Positions 52,778 to 61,398 of a DNA stretch of 64,000 nucleotides are shown piece by piece. Under the pieces are notes generated by a model. The model worked only from the letters and a program-made list of their open reading frames with translations, was not told the DNA's origin and did no database searches. The DNA is from UBA4844 sp050943255 (GTDB lineage Bacteria > Bacillota > Syntrophomonadia > Syntrophomonadales > Syntrophomonadaceae). Location: NCBI GenBank assembly GCA_050943255.1, contig JBMNOV010000004.1, positions 15,398 through 79,397 on the forward strand. The letters are read 5' to 3'. A program made the translations under genes and the position numbers. Each line of letters starts with the position of its first letter. Position 1 is the first letter of the stretch.

Positions 52778-53554
52778 CTAAAATTGTACACCTTTAAGGT
52801 ATTTATAAGCAAGTTCCAGATCACTGGGTTTATCTATGTCTACACCTACTTCAGCATAAGAAGAGATAATAGCTTTCCCTTTAATCCCTAAAACCTCATA
52901 AAACCTTTTTTCCACCGACTCCACACTTAAACAACCCAAAATATACTTCCACACCAACCCGAAACCAAATAATCTAGCCATTTCCAGGGGTTTTTTTCTT
53001 CTTTCCACCAGTTTTATTGCAATCGTTAACACTTCTTCATACAAATCCGACCTGAGAATAAAAAGGTTTCCCCCCGTAAAAATGCCCTCCTTAATTTTAA
53101 CATAGGTACGATTTACCCCAGGAAATTTTGCTTCGTTTATTTCTTTACCTGTAATAGGGTAATAGAAATCGGCCTCCTTCTTCCTCGACTGATTAATAAA
53201 ATCATCTATAGCCTGGGTAGTAATAAAAGGTATATCAGAAGGCATAACCAAAACTTGCTCAGTAATACCCTTCTGTTGTAATAACTCTATACCATTAGCA
53301 AAGCTTTCTATGGCATTCTTACCCCCGTTGGCAAAATATAACTTTTCTTCTCCACTAAATATGTTACGCATAGCCTCAACTGGTCCGCTTATAACAATAT
53401 TTCGTATATAAGCCGATTTTCTTAAAGCGTTATAAATATAATAAATCATTGGGTAATTGCCTATTATAATTAAAGCTTCATTATCATAAGGGGCTATTTT
53501 TTTTAACTCACTGCTGCTCTCTCCCCCAGCCAGGATGATGGCATCGTATTGCAT
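52778..53554 (-). CDS. Nucleotidyltransferase-fold protein (MobA-like NTP transferase)
   Basis: A 258-residue GT-A-fold protein with the NTP-transferase start AIILAGGESS, a lysine/serine-poor nucleotide loop, and VMPSDIPFITTQAIDDF with the metal aspartate. It resembles MobA/GlmU N-terminal domains but lacks the full GxGxRM loop, so the nucleotide and the acceptor are unclear. GGAGG lies 7 nt before the ATG. It follows the GntR regulator by 13 bp and precedes glmU. An alternative is a CTP- or GTP-dependent transferase for cofactor assembly. Confidence 0.75.
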   Translation of the reverse strand: MQYDAIILAGGESSSELKKIAPYDNEALIIIGNYPMIYYIYNALRKSAYIRNIVISGPVEAMRNIFSGEEKLYFANGGKNAIESFANGIELLQQKGITEQVLVMPSDIPFITTQAIDDFINQSRKKEADFYYPITGKEINEAKFPGVNRTYVKIKEGIFTGGNLFILRSDLYEEVLTIAIKLVERRKKPLEMARLFGFGLVWKYILGCLSVESVEKRFYEVLGIKGKAIISSYAEVGVDIDKPSDLELAYKYLKGVQF

Positions 53555-53567
53555 ACTTATACCTCCG

Positions 53568-54260
53568 CTACTCTGTAGGGAATCCTTCCTTTTTAATAGA
53601 CTCGATCATACTGTTTTCGGCATTCTCGATATGTTCCTGAGCCAACTGGCGCGCACTTATAATATCACTAGCCTGGATAGCCTCAACAATAAGCCGGTGC
53701 TCTTCCAATGATTGCCTCATCCGGCCTGGAAATGCCAAAGACATAGCTCTAAAGCGTTGTATTTGCTCACGCAAGTTATTTATTATGGTAAATAAGCGTT
53801 CATTACGGCTGGCCCGGTATATTGCTTCATGAAAGTTGGTATCGGCCTCTACCAGCCGGGACATATCATGCTTGACAATTGCATCTGCCTTTTCCGCCAG
53901 GTTTCTTTCTAAGAATTCTAATTCATCATCTGTTATTCGCTCAGCTGCCAGTCCTGCTGCTAAAGCTTCTAAGGCAGCCCTTATCTCAAATACATCAGCA
54001 ATATCCTTGATAGATATATCAGCTACATATGCACCCTTACGAGGAACCATTACTATGAACCCTTCTAACTCCAGTTTGCGTAAAGCCTCCCTGATAGGTG
54101 TACGTGATACCCCCAATTCCTCAGCTAACTGGATCTCCATCAGCCTTTCCCGTGGTTTTAAGTTGCCATTAATTATAGCCTCTCTAATTGTCTCAAGAAC
54201 TAGTTCTCGCAATGGTTTATAAGAGTCAAGATTTACCGGGGGCATTCTTCTATCTTCCAC
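53568..54260 (-). CDS. GntR-family regulator (FadR/FCD subfamily)
   Basis: DNA-binding regulator of 230 residues. The N-terminal winged helix (about residues 12-78) has LRELVLETIREAIINGNLKPRERL and LAEELGVSRTPIREALRKLELEGFI; the C-terminal FCD helical domain has VFEIRAALEALAAGLAA and the metal-binding residues in DTNFHEAIYRAS and EEHRLIVEAI. GTG at 54260 is preferred over GTG 54269 because GAGGTGA then lies 5-8 nt upstream. It directly follows ispE and is not purR, the usual neighbour in B. subtilis. Its ligand is unknown. Confidence 0.9.
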   Translation of the reverse strand: MEDRRMPPVNLDSYKPLRELVLETIREAIINGNLKPRERLMEIQLAEELGVSRTPIREALRKLELEGFIVMVPRKGAYVADISIKDIADVFEIRAALEALAAGLAAERITDDELEFLERNLAEKADAIVKHDMSRLVEADTNFHEAIYRASRNERLFTIINNLREQIQRFRAMSLAFPGRMRQSLEEHRLIVEAIQASDIISARQLAQEHIENAENSMIESIKKEGFPTE

Positions 54261-54261
54261 T

Positions 54262-55167
54262 TCAATCACCTCTTCTGTACGATGAGATCAGGTATACTTC
54301 CCGGTAGTCCTCCTTAAACTTCGAAAATGCCTGCAAGGCTGTTTCTTTCTCCTGGAAGATGCCAAATACAGTAGGCCCGCTGCCAGACATCAGGGCATTA
54401 AGAGCTCCATATTCTATCATTTTAGTCTTAATTATCCCTATCTCTGGCTTTTTTTTACTGCTAACTGATTCCAATACATTGAACATATAAGATGATGCTT
54501 TCTTGATATCATAATTATTCCAGTAATTTAAAAATGCTTCAGTTCTTAAGTTATACTCCATTTTTTTCAGGTCGAGTTCGGCATAAACCTGTGCTGTGGA
54601 TAACTGAAAAGGAGGTTTAACTAGCAGTATGTTAGGAATACTTCTAGCAGGTAACAGTGATAATATTTCTCCTCTACCATGGGCTAAAGCTGTTGTCCCC
54701 CGACTCAATAAAGTACCTGAATATGGCATAAAATACTGTCCATACAAGCAGAAGGAGACATCTGAACCTATCGCTGCAGCTAATTTAAGTAGCTGTGATT
54801 TTGTAAGCTGGCAGCCATACAAGTGATTAATCCCCACTAATACCGCTGCAGCATCAGTACTACCTCCAGCCAGGCCAGCACCTACGGGTATGTTTTTCTC
54901 TATGTCAATCTTTACTCCCGCCCCCCCATATTCCTGTAGAATAACCAGGGCAGCCTGGTAGGCCAGGTTGTCCTGACCCACAGGAATCTCACTGCTATTA
55001 GTTGATAGCATAATCCCCTGGGCACAAGCTTCTAAGGTTATACGGTCAAAAAGGTTAATCTGGTGCATAATTGTTTCTAACTCATGATAACCGTCATCCC
55101 TTTTGCCCAATACGTCCAAGGTAAGGTTTATTTTGGCGGGAGCTTCAACGATTAATTTGTTCTGCAT
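54262..55167 (-). CDS. ispE: 4-diphosphocytidyl-2-C-methyl-D-erythritol kinase
   Basis: GHMP kinase of the non-mevalonate isoprenoid pathway. The 301-residue enzyme has APAKINLTLDVLGKRDDGYHEL at the start, the ATP loop PVGAGLAGGSTDAAA and the C-terminal MSGSGPTVFG. AGGAGAG precedes the ATG by 4 nt. Its place before glmU is conserved in Firmicutes. Confidence 0.97.
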   Translation of the reverse strand: MQNKLIVEAPAKINLTLDVLGKRDDGYHELETIMHQINLFDRITLEACAQGIMLSTNSSEIPVGQDNLAYQAALVILQEYGGAGVKIDIEKNIPVGAGLAGGSTDAAAVLVGINHLYGCQLTKSQLLKLAAAIGSDVSFCLYGQYFMPYSGTLLSRGTTALAHGRGEILSLLPARSIPNILLVKPPFQLSTAQVYAELDLKKMEYNLRTEAFLNYWNNYDIKKASSYMFNVLESVSSKKKPEIGIIKTKMIEYGALNALMSGSGPTVFGIFQEKETALQAFSKFKEDYREVYLISSYRRGD

Positions 55168-55249
55168 CTAGCTCTCCTATTGTTTTTTTTATTATATAAC
55201 TAAACTGTACCATAACCAATAATTTTCCTTGCTTTATAACATATCAGGC

Positions 55250-55279
55250 ATAAAAATGGGGAACGGCTTGGCCGTTCCC
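55250..55279 (-). terminator. Intrinsic terminator after spoIIR
   Basis: A perfect 9-bp stem (GGGAACGGC, 55259-55267, with 55271-55279) and 3-nt loop, followed on the minus strand by CATTTTTA. It isolates spoIIR from ispE. Confidence 0.85.
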
Positions 55280-55324
55280 TGGCTAGGGGGGAGAGGGATT
55301 TGAAATTACTTATACTACCTGGTA

Positions 55325-55894
55325 CTAATTCCCTGAAAGTTTAACCTTTATTCCCTGAGGAATTAACTCGAGACATTTAAAACTAACTTGCGCTTCAGCA
55401 GCATTGTCTAGACTTAAACCTTGATCTGAGGAGGATACCATGCATAGGGGGGGGAAAAGGACACACCACCAATTTTTCCCGGCACCTTCCCCCAGTACTA
55501 CCCTAACAGCTTCATAACGGCCCTGGGGAAATACTAAATTACCGTAACTTTTGGTCGGAAAATCAAATTGTCCTATATATACCTCAACCGGATAATCATA
55601 CCCATGAGAAGCTACCATACTTTGGGCTAATTGCTTTATTTCCTCTTGCTTACTTAACGCTATTCTCTTCGCATCAGCTGCTGTTTTAATAGAAGCAAAT
55701 TCTTCTCTCATTTCACTAATGATAAGATCTTTTACCTTAAGTTTTAAAGCCTGGTCAGCCGGACTATCACTGTTAGCTATAACATGCAGCCGCATTACAT
55801 TCTGATTAAGAGGCTGAGCCCAAGCAGCTAGGGTATATGAGCCTAAAATTGTTATTAATAATACCATTATAACCGTAAAATATTTTTTGCTCAT
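55325..55894 (-). CDS. spoIIR: Stage II sporulation protein R
   Basis: Forespore-secreted signal that activates SpoIIGA and thus pro-sigma-E processing in the mother cell. The 189-residue product has an N-terminal signal helix (residues 4-25) and the SpoIIR motifs MRLHVIANSDSPADQALKLKVKDLI, YPVEVYIGQFDFPTKSYG and WWCVLFPPLC. The ATG at 55894 has AAGGAGGAG 5 nt upstream; the ATG at 55921 lies before that site. A sigma-F-like promoter is readable upstream. Confidence 0.95.
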   Translation of the reverse strand: MSKKYFTVIMVLLITILGSYTLAAWAQPLNQNVMRLHVIANSDSPADQALKLKVKDLIISEMREEFASIKTAADAKRIALSKQEEIKQLAQSMVASHGYDYPVEVYIGQFDFPTKSYGNLVFPQGRYEAVRVVLGEGAGKNWWCVLFPPLCMVSSSDQGLSLDNAAEAQVSFKCLELIPQGIKVKLSGN

Positions 55895-55964
55895 TTCCTC
55901 TCCTCCTTTTTTTCTTTCCATGATATAATTTACATAAATTAATTATTGTTGATGTTACAATAAA

Positions 55965-55993
55965 GATTGTTTCCTGAATAAGATTATTTATAC
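55965..55993 (-). promoter_or_regulatory. Sigma-F-like promoter of spoIIR
   Basis: On the minus strand GTATA (55989-55993), 14 bp, GGAAACAATC (55965-55974). Sigma-F consensus is GYATA-N15/16-GGNNANAHTR; nine of ten -10 positions match, the spacer is short by one or two bases. Confidence 0.4.
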
Positions 55994-56123
55994 ATAAAAC
56001 TTACTATTAAGTTGGATTGATATTTTTTTTACAAAAATCATTTTACTAATTAGATCATAAGTAAACATAATTGCATTTTTCGGTGAGTCTTTAATTACCC
56101 CACTATACTCACTACTCCTCGGT

Positions 56124-56158
56124 AAGCACCGCTTGTCCAGCGGTGCTTGTTTATTTAT
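56124..56158 (+). terminator. Orphan hairpin with T-rich tail
   Basis: A perfect 10-bp GC-rich stem AAGCACCGCT (56124-56133) with 56139-56148, loop TGTCC, followed on the plus strand by GTTTATTTAT. No plus-strand gene lies upstream. The 419-bp gap from 55922 to 56340 contains otherwise only the spoIIR promoter and a small GGCGA/TCGCC stem near 56253. An unknown plus-strand small RNA ending here is possible. Confidence 0.5.
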
Positions 56159-56340
56159 AAGCTTAATTTAGCGCTGATTTAGAATCACAAGAATTAAAAG
56201 GTCTTTAGATGGGATATCAGGTAGGCTATTAGGTAAAAAATGTGCTCGGAATGTTGTTTAGAGGCGATGTCGCCGTAACGGAGAGTACCCTAAATGTTTG
56301 TTCATAACCATAAGGGAGTATCAGTATTGTGCAATTAATT

Positions 56341-57075
56341 TTAAAAAAATGTTTTTCCCTGCAGAAATGATTGGGTCCGCTTGTCTTGAGCGGAATTGAA
56401 TAAATTAGTACATGTGCCTTTTTCGATAATCTTTCCGTCCCACATCAAGAATATATTTTCAGCCAGCCTTTGGGCCTGAAACAGGTTGTGGGTTATCAAA
56501 ACAATGGTTGTCCCCATTTCCCGGTTGATAAAATGTATATAGCGTTCTATATCTGCAGCACTGGTAGGATCTATATTAGATGTAGGTTCATCGAGGAATA
56601 GCACCCGGGGGCTTACAGCCAGAGCACGGGCAATGGCCACTTTCTGCTTTTCCCCGCCTGACAAATTACGGGCGGGCTGATTGGCTAAATTTTTAATACC
56701 TAGTAGTTCCAGACATTCATAAACCTTGCGGCGCTGCTTAATATTATTTACTTTTCTTACCCGCAAACCATATGCTACATTATAATAGACACTGCCTTCA
56801 AACATAAAAGCTGTCTGTGTAACCATGGCCATCTTCCGCCGCAAGCGAACCAATTGGTGTTTTTTCCAGTTAACTTCCTCACCTAAAACCTGTAAAACAC
56901 CGCTATCGTTTTGAGTCAAAAGGGACATTATCCGGAAAAGGGTAGTCTTCCCGGCTCCATTCGGGCCCAGAATACAGGAAATATGGCCTCCTTCTATTTC
57001 TAACTCATTTATATTTAAAACCACTCGATTACCATAACGTTTGCGGATATTAAACAATTTGAATTCTGCGTTCAT
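56341..57075 (-). CDS. tupC: Tungstate ABC transporter ATP-binding protein
   Basis: The 244-residue ATPase has Walker A GPNGAGKT (residues 37-44), the Q-loop VTQTAF, the ABC signature LSGGEKQKVAIARAL, Walker B VLFLDEPTSNID and the switch histidine in ITHN. It energises uptake of tungstate. The ATG at 57075 lies 26 bp inside the permease gene, with GGAAGG 9 nt upstream. Substrate is judged from the TupA-like binding protein and the riboswitch. Confidence 0.88.
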   Translation of the reverse strand: MNAEFKLFNIRKRYGNRVVLNINELEIEGGHISCILGPNGAGKTTLFRIMSLLTQNDSGVLQVLGEEVNWKKHQLVRLRRKMAMVTQTAFMFEGSVYYNVAYGLRVRKVNNIKQRRKVYECLELLGIKNLANQPARNLSGGEKQKVAIARALAVSPRVLFLDEPTSNIDPTSAADIERYIHFINREMGTTIVLITHNLFQAQRLAENIFLMWDGKIIEKGTCTNLFNSAQDKRTQSFLQGKTFF

Positions 57076-57769
57076 CTGTAAAAGCCTTCCTTTCCAGTCG
57101 CAATATAAGAAGCATAATCAGAAAGGCAATAAATAATAATACCATTCCTATCCCCAATGCTGTGCTGTCATTACCCATTCTGGTTTCCAGTACAATAGCA
57201 GTAGTAAGAACCCGGGTTTCCCCTTCAATATTACCTCCTACCATGGTGACCGCGCCTACCTCAGCAATTAGCCGGCCTAGTGCAGTAGTCAAGGCCGCGA
57301 TTATTCCCATGCGTGACTCCCGGATAATTGCCCAAGCAGCCTGCCTGCGGGTGGCACCCAAAGTAGCAGCAGTATCAAAAACCTCCTGCGGTTGGGCCAT
57401 TACTGCTCGGGCAGTCAACCCGCAAATAATTGGAAACCCCAATAAAACCTGGGCTATTACCATGGCTGCTGGGGTAAACATAAGTCGGAAGTACCCCAGC
57501 GGGCCGCTGGCACTCAAGAATAAAAATACTACCAAACCAGCCAAAACTGGCGGTAATCCCATAAAAGTATAGGTGATATTAAGCAGCCATTTGCGTCCAG
57601 GAAATTCTTTTAAGGCTAGTACTGCACCCAAAGGAATTCCCATAATAGCAGCAATAAAAAGAGCTGAAAGGGATACTTCAATTGAGAGCAGGGTTATTTG
57701 CATGATTTGAGGATCTAGTGAAAGTATTAATAAAAAACCTTCCTTTAATCCTTGCCAGATAATGTCCAT
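57050..57769 (-). CDS. tupB: Tungstate ABC transporter permease
   Basis: A 239-residue permease with about five transmembrane helices and the EAA-type loop (AATLGATRRQAAWAIIRESRMGI). The start of the family (IIWQGLKEGFLLILSLDPQIMQI) is typical of TupB. The ATG at 57769 lies 7 nt after TGGAGA, whereas a TTG at 57775 would be only 2 nt from it. The 215-bp gap to tupA shows no hairpin or gene. Confidence 0.88.
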   Translation of the reverse strand: MDIIWQGLKEGFLLILSLDPQIMQITLLSIEVSLSALFIAAIMGIPLGAVLALKEFPGRKWLLNITYTFMGLPPVLAGLVVFLFLSASGPLGYFRLMFTPAAMVIAQVLLGFPIICGLTARAVMAQPQEVFDTAATLGATRRQAAWAIIRESRMGIIAALTTALGRLIAEVGAVTMVGGNIEGETRVLTTAIVLETRMGNDSTALGIGMVLLFIAFLIMLLILRLERKAFTDERRIQIV

Positions 57770-57990
57770 AAACAAATCTCCATGTGGTTAGTAGAATAAA
57801 TCTTAGCCAAAATTTTAGTTAACCAATAACAAATAGTCTAGCTTAATATATTATAAAAGTTTACTATCTTTTCCGGTGGTTATGTCCCTGATGTAATCTT
57901 ATTAACGTGAGCCGGGAATTGTTTTTTTAAAAGCACGGTTTTCAATTTCTTAGTTTTATTAATCTGCGGTTATGTTTCTTATGGCTCGTC

Positions 57991-58878
57991 CTATTTGGCA
58001 TCTGGTACAAAGAGGGGCTGCCCAAATTGGTCCTTGCCGAATTCCCCTATCAGGGCTTGAGCCTTTTCTCCGGTTATCCAATTAATAAAGGCATTAGCGC
58101 CTTCAAAATTAACATTGGGATGCTTATCTTTATTTACCGCAATAACTCCGTACGGGTTTAAGAGATTCTGATCGCCTTCCACCATAGGAACAAGCTGGTA
58201 TTTGTCCTTTAACGCCAAAAATGTGGCCCGGTCGATCAAAGTGTAACCCTTCATTTCATTAGCCATGCGGAAAGTGTCACCCATGCCTTTTCCAACTGAT
58301 TTATACCAGTCGCCTTCCGGAGTGATTTCAGCCACTTTCCATATACCTACTTCTTTCTTATGGGTGCCTGAGTCATCCCCCCGGGATACGAAAACAGCCT
58401 GAGTGTCAACTATCTTCTTCATAGCTACTTGTACGTCGGTCTCACCTTTGATTCCGGCTGGGTCATCTTCTGGTCCAATAATTAAAAAATCATTATACAT
58501 TACATCCTTGCGGTTTACCCCGTAACCAGCCGCTACAAACTCATCTTCGGCAGCACGAGCATGTACCAGCAGTACATCAACATCACCTTTTTCCCCTAGG
58601 TCCATAGCTGCACCTGAACCTACAGCAATAACCTGTATATCATAACCTGTTTCCTTTTCAAATTCAGGTAAAATGGCATCTAGTAAGCCTGAATCCTGCG
58701 TACTGGTAGTAGTAGCTAGTTTAAGTGTAGGATTTTCCGGTGTGGGAGCAGCCTTATCAGCAGTTTGTTCTGGATTCTGTTCTGGTTCAGCCGCCTGGTT
58801 ATTACAACCAGCCACAGCTACTAAAAACACCAATACCAGTAATATGGCAAATATCTTATGTTTTACTATTTTACTCAT
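57991..58878 (-). CDS. tupA: Tungstate-binding lipoprotein
   Basis: Extracytoplasmic binding protein of 295 residues. The signal peptide ends in lipobox VAGC (cysteine near residue 25), followed by a Glu/Pro-rich linker and the oxyanion-binding start ATTTSTQDSGLLDAILPEF, with the TTS motif that binds tungstate in TupA. Later features are VGSGAAMDLG, VDVLLVHARAAED and the second lobe RGDDSGTHKKE. AGGGG lies close before the ATG. Expression is expected to be controlled by the riboswitch upstream. Confidence 0.92.
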   Translation of the reverse strand: MSKIVKHKIFAILLVLVFLVAVAGCNNQAAEPEQNPEQTADKAAPTPENPTLKLATTTSTQDSGLLDAILPEFEKETGYDIQVIAVGSGAAMDLGEKGDVDVLLVHARAAEDEFVAAGYGVNRKDVMYNDFLIIGPEDDPAGIKGETDVQVAMKKIVDTQAVFVSRGDDSGTHKKEVGIWKVAEITPEGDWYKSVGKGMGDTFRMANEMKGYTLIDRATFLALKDKYQLVPMVEGDQNLLNPYGVIAVNKDKHPNVNFEGANAFINWITGEKAQALIGEFGKDQFGQPLFVPDAK

Positions 58879-59040
58879 AATTATCCCCTTTTCTTCTTAA
58901 TTGTTTTCTCCCAGGCCTTCAGGTTACATAACCACCATTAACCATAGGCAGACATTATTCACACTATTAATAATGTCTTTAGCCACATATAAACAATACT
59001 ATTGGCTTTGTTGACAAAGAATTTTAACAAAGTCCACCTA

Positions 59041-59079
59041 ATAAATAAATCGGGTTGTCCAAAAAAGGAGCAACCCGAT
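59041..59079 (-). terminator. Expression-platform terminator of the tup riboswitch
   Basis: A perfect 9-bp stem (59049-59057, ATCGGGTTG, with 59071-59079) followed on the minus strand by TTATTTATT, between the aptamer and tupA. It is placed only 3 bp from the aptamer, as in a transcription-attenuating riboswitch. Confidence 0.75.
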
Positions 59080-59082
59080 ACT

Positions 59083-59161
59083 AAGTCATAGGCGTCTCTC
59101 CTTTCCAAACGGGAGGCCTGGCCGTTTCCCGCCAAACCCAGTGGTTTATATCCCTTGACTT
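59083..59161 (-). promoter_or_regulatory. Moco/Tuco-type riboswitch aptamer upstream of tupABC
   Basis: On the minus strand AAGTCA (59156-59161) closes with TGACTT (59083-59088). Inside are an AAACC/GGTTT hairpin, GGCG paired with CGCC, an AAACGG/CCGTTT stem, and the conserved core segments GGCCTCC, GGAAAG and GACGCC that I recall from the Moco RNA motif. It lacks the extra arm of the long Moco form, a shape proposed to bind tungsten cofactor. Ligand is inferred. Confidence 0.7.
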
Positions 59162-59304
59162 TAGATAGTTTTAGGTATATATAAACTCGGAGATATTCTT
59201 TTTATGTTATTATATACAAAATATTCATACAATCCAAGCATTTTATAAATACCAGCTGTATCAAGAGCTGTATCAAGAGGGGTAAGCTGACTCTTCTCAA
59301 GACT

Positions 59305-59544
59305 CTAGTGCCGTCTTTTTTCGTTGTGTTGGTGGTCGGGGCAATAATCACCTTCTTTATCGCTAGAATGTGAATAGTTAGGATCTAGCTGGGCTCTGAC
59401 CTGCTCCCGGATGCCCTTAAGGTAAACGGAATAAAGCTCTTGCTGTTCACTTAACTCCTCTGGTGTAAGGCCTTCTTTATTCTTTTTCCGTGCCAATTCG
59501 TTTATACGTTTAATCATGTCTTTAGTCAAAAAGATACCACTCAC
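59305..59544 (-). CDS. DUF896 family protein (YnzC-like)
   Basis: A 79-residue protein with the DUF896 helical hairpin: MIKRINELARKKNKEGLTPEELSEQQELYSVYL and IREQV. The C-terminus adds a charged, histidine-rich tail (DYCPDHQHNEKRRH). The GTG at 59544 has a weak ribosome site and the ATG at 59517 is an alternative. Function unknown; YnzC of B. subtilis is SOS-linked. A 12-bp direct repeat (GCTGTATCAAGA twice) lies downstream near 59254-59280. Confidence 0.72.
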   Translation of the reverse strand: MSGIFLTKDMIKRINELARKKNKEGLTPEELSEQQELYSVYLKGIREQVRAQLDPNYSHSSDKEGDYCPDHQHNEKRRH

Positions 59545-59702
59545 TTTCGTATTATTCTTTTTATTTTTTTATTAGTTTGTCAACTAATTGATATTACCCG
59601 TTTTACCTCAAATTACCTCTCCCAGCTATTATACTATAGTCAGGTTATCTTTCCCCGGCCACAATATTGGCAAAGCTGCCGGAAAATATGCTTAAGAATT
59701 AA

Positions 59703-59739
59703 TATAAAAAAGATGCCTGCCCTAAATTACAAGCATCTT
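59703..59739 (-). terminator. Intrinsic terminator after the ribbon-helix-helix gene
   Basis: A 7-bp stem (AAGATGC, 59710-59716, with 59733-59739) followed on the minus strand by TTTTTATATT. It lies 38 bp after the stop codon. Confidence 0.65.
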
Positions 59740-59776
59740 CCTCATTTTTAATATGGTACCCCTCATTAACAAAGCC

Positions 59777-59938
59777 TTACTTCCCTTTTTCTTCCCCTTG
59801 CTTAGCCAAATACTCTCTTACTATCATTCTAACCAGTGCACTTCGGGATATTTGATTTTTTTTCGCCAGTTCTTTTATATCGTTCACCTGACTTTGGGTC
59901 AGGTAGAATGTTGCATGTTCAAATTTATCAGTAGCCAT
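59777..59938 (-). CDS. Ribbon-helix-helix (CopG-like) regulator
   Basis: A 53-residue gene, MATDKFEHATFYLTQSQV at the start, then LAKKNQISRSALVRMIVREYL, the beta strand plus two helices of RHH proteins. GGAGG lies 5 nt before the ATG at 59938. It could be an antitoxin, but no toxin-like gene lies beside it. It lies between the patatin-like gene (upstream) and DUF896. Confidence 0.75.
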   Translation of the reverse strand: MATDKFEHATFYLTQSQVNDIKELAKKNQISRSALVRMIVREYLAKQGEEKGK

Positions 59939-60018
59939 TTTAACCTCCTCCCACCTTGATCCGCTCTACCGATAATCTTGTGCTTTGTCGATATTATATG
60001 TTAATTATTGTCTATCTG

Positions 60019-60891
60019 TTACAAAACTATGTCAAGGAGGTCTCTTTTTAATTTATCTATTCTATTTTTCATTACCCTGCGCCCAACTCGGATAATATCA
60101 GCTGCATTATCCCAATCCTCTAATTTTACCTCACCAACCTGGGGGTAGATGACCATATCGGCATAAAGCTGCTGATCCATGGCAGAAGTTTCGTATGTAA
60201 GTATATTTAATGTTCGGTCAGCTATCTCTATAATACCATTTACCTTCTGTTGGTAGATATCTTCACCCAAATTTATTGCTAATATGTACTCTGCTCCCAT
60301 GTACTTTTGAATCATAATGGGAACCATACTGCGAACTCCCCCGTCTACCAGTTGCATTCCTTGAAGATGGGCGGGAACAAATGCTGCAGGAATAGCAATA
60401 CTAGCCCGTACTGCCTGGCTCATAAAAGCTTCTTCTATAACCAGCATTTTATGTTCCTTATTAGCAAGCCTTTTGCTGGAAAATACCACCTCACGCCCGC
60501 TATCAATATCACAGGCAATTATAGCAAGTGGTATTTTGCTGTCACGTAATCGCTTACCCCTGGTTAGCTGGTAAATTAGCTTTTCTACCCGATTGCCCTT
60601 AATAATGCCATCCAAGTTGTAAGATACTCCGGGAATAAAAAGTGACAGGAAATATTTTGTTAATCCGCTAATATTATAATCCAAATATTTATAAGGATTA
60701 AGTTTTAGAACTATTTCTTCCATAATATAGGCTGATATCCCGCTGGCATACAGAGCGGCTGCTATACTTCCAGCACTGGTTCCCGACAACATAGCTATAG
60801 GAATATCGTTATCCTCCAGCACTTGTAATATCCCAATATGAGCTAAGCCCTTTAGGCCTCCCCCGCCTAATGCCAGACCAAGTTTTTTCAA
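60019..60891 (-). CDS. Patatin-like phospholipase family protein (RssA-like)
   Basis: Serine acyl hydrolase with a Ser-Asp dyad: oxyanion loop GGGGLKG (residues 9-15), nucleophile Ser39 in GTSAG (37-41) and Asp183 in VDGGVRS. The 290-residue product is the size of stand-alone bacterial patatins. TTG at 60891 is preferred: GAGGTGG lies 5 nt upstream, and it yields the family-typical MKKLGLALGGGG start; the GTG at 60900 lies inside the ribosome site. The substrate is unknown. 60901-61114 holds no gene. Confidence 0.85.
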   Translation of the reverse strand: MKKLGLALGGGGLKGLAHIGILQVLEDNDIPIAMLSGTSAGSIAAALYASGISAYIMEEIVLKLNPYKYLDYNISGLTKYFLSLFIPGVSYNLDGIIKGNRVEKLIYQLTRGKRLRDSKIPLAIIACDIDSGREVVFSSKRLANKEHKMLVIEEAFMSQAVRASIAIPAAFVPAHLQGMQLVDGGVRSMVPIMIQKYMGAEYILAINLGEDIYQQKVNGIIEIADRTLNILTYETSAMDQQLYADMVIYPQVGEVKLEDWDNAADIIRVGRRVMKNRIDKLKRDLLDIVL

Positions 60892-61114
60892 ATTAACCAC
60901 CTCAAATTATACTTGCCAGTCATATCCGTTTACATTAGCATATTTATTTTTGTAAAAAGTGGTTGCACTTTACAGAAATTGTAACTGATACTATAAAATC
61001 AGCCCTATTCGCTAACACTATGGTTGCCTATCATCTTTAAATGATAAAACCCTATAAATAATCAATGATTTAATTTGCAATGGGAGACAGCCTGCCTCCC
61101 CTTTCTGGTTATAT

Positions 61115-61333
61115 TCAACGGTTACATTTTCGTACAGCAAAGCGAGAAATGGTTTTAATAGTCTCAGAGTTAGTCCTTTTTAACTCTTGCCAAAACTGCT
61201 GATATTCCGGTACTTCAGTTGTTTTATTAAAGTCATCAATTTTTTCATTTATTTCATGATGCTTTTTGAGTACTTCTTCCAGCTGATTGCGCATTATGTT
61301 TTTTTGGGTCCGCTCTATTTTAACATTAGCCAA
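61115..61333 (-). CDS. Hypothetical 72-residue helical protein
   Basis: Not recognised. TTG start at 61333 lies 7 nt after GGAGG; an ATG at 61381 is inside the terminator of the upstream gene and is rejected. The product (MANVKIERTQKNIMRNQLEEVLKK start) is rich in Lys, Glu and Asn and probably forms a helix or coiled coil, ending in RFAVRKCNR. It lies downstream of the cysteine-containing protein gene. Confidence 0.5.
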   Translation of the reverse strand: MANVKIERTQKNIMRNQLEEVLKKHHEINEKIDDFNKTTEVPEYQQFWQELKRTNSETIKTISRFAVRKCNR

Positions 61334-61351
61334 AAAGCCACCTCCAAAAAG

Positions 61352-61382
61352 GAAAAATAAATGCCCGGCGTGGCCGAGCATT
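61352..61382 (-). terminator. Intrinsic terminator after the cysteine-containing protein gene
   Basis: A 10-bp stem (61360-61369 with 61373-61382, one G-U pair in RNA) with 3-nt loop GTG, followed on the minus strand by TATTTTTCC. Confidence 0.8.
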
Positions 61383-61398
61383 AAGTAAAGATAGGGTG

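Noticed and set aside
59753..59959. Plus-strand frame of 68 codons
   Set aside because: It is the shadow of the minus-strand ribbon-helix-helix gene, which has AGGAGG and a family pattern.
61334..61381. Longer start for the 72-residue protein
   Set aside because: The extra codons are the terminator hairpin of the preceding gene.
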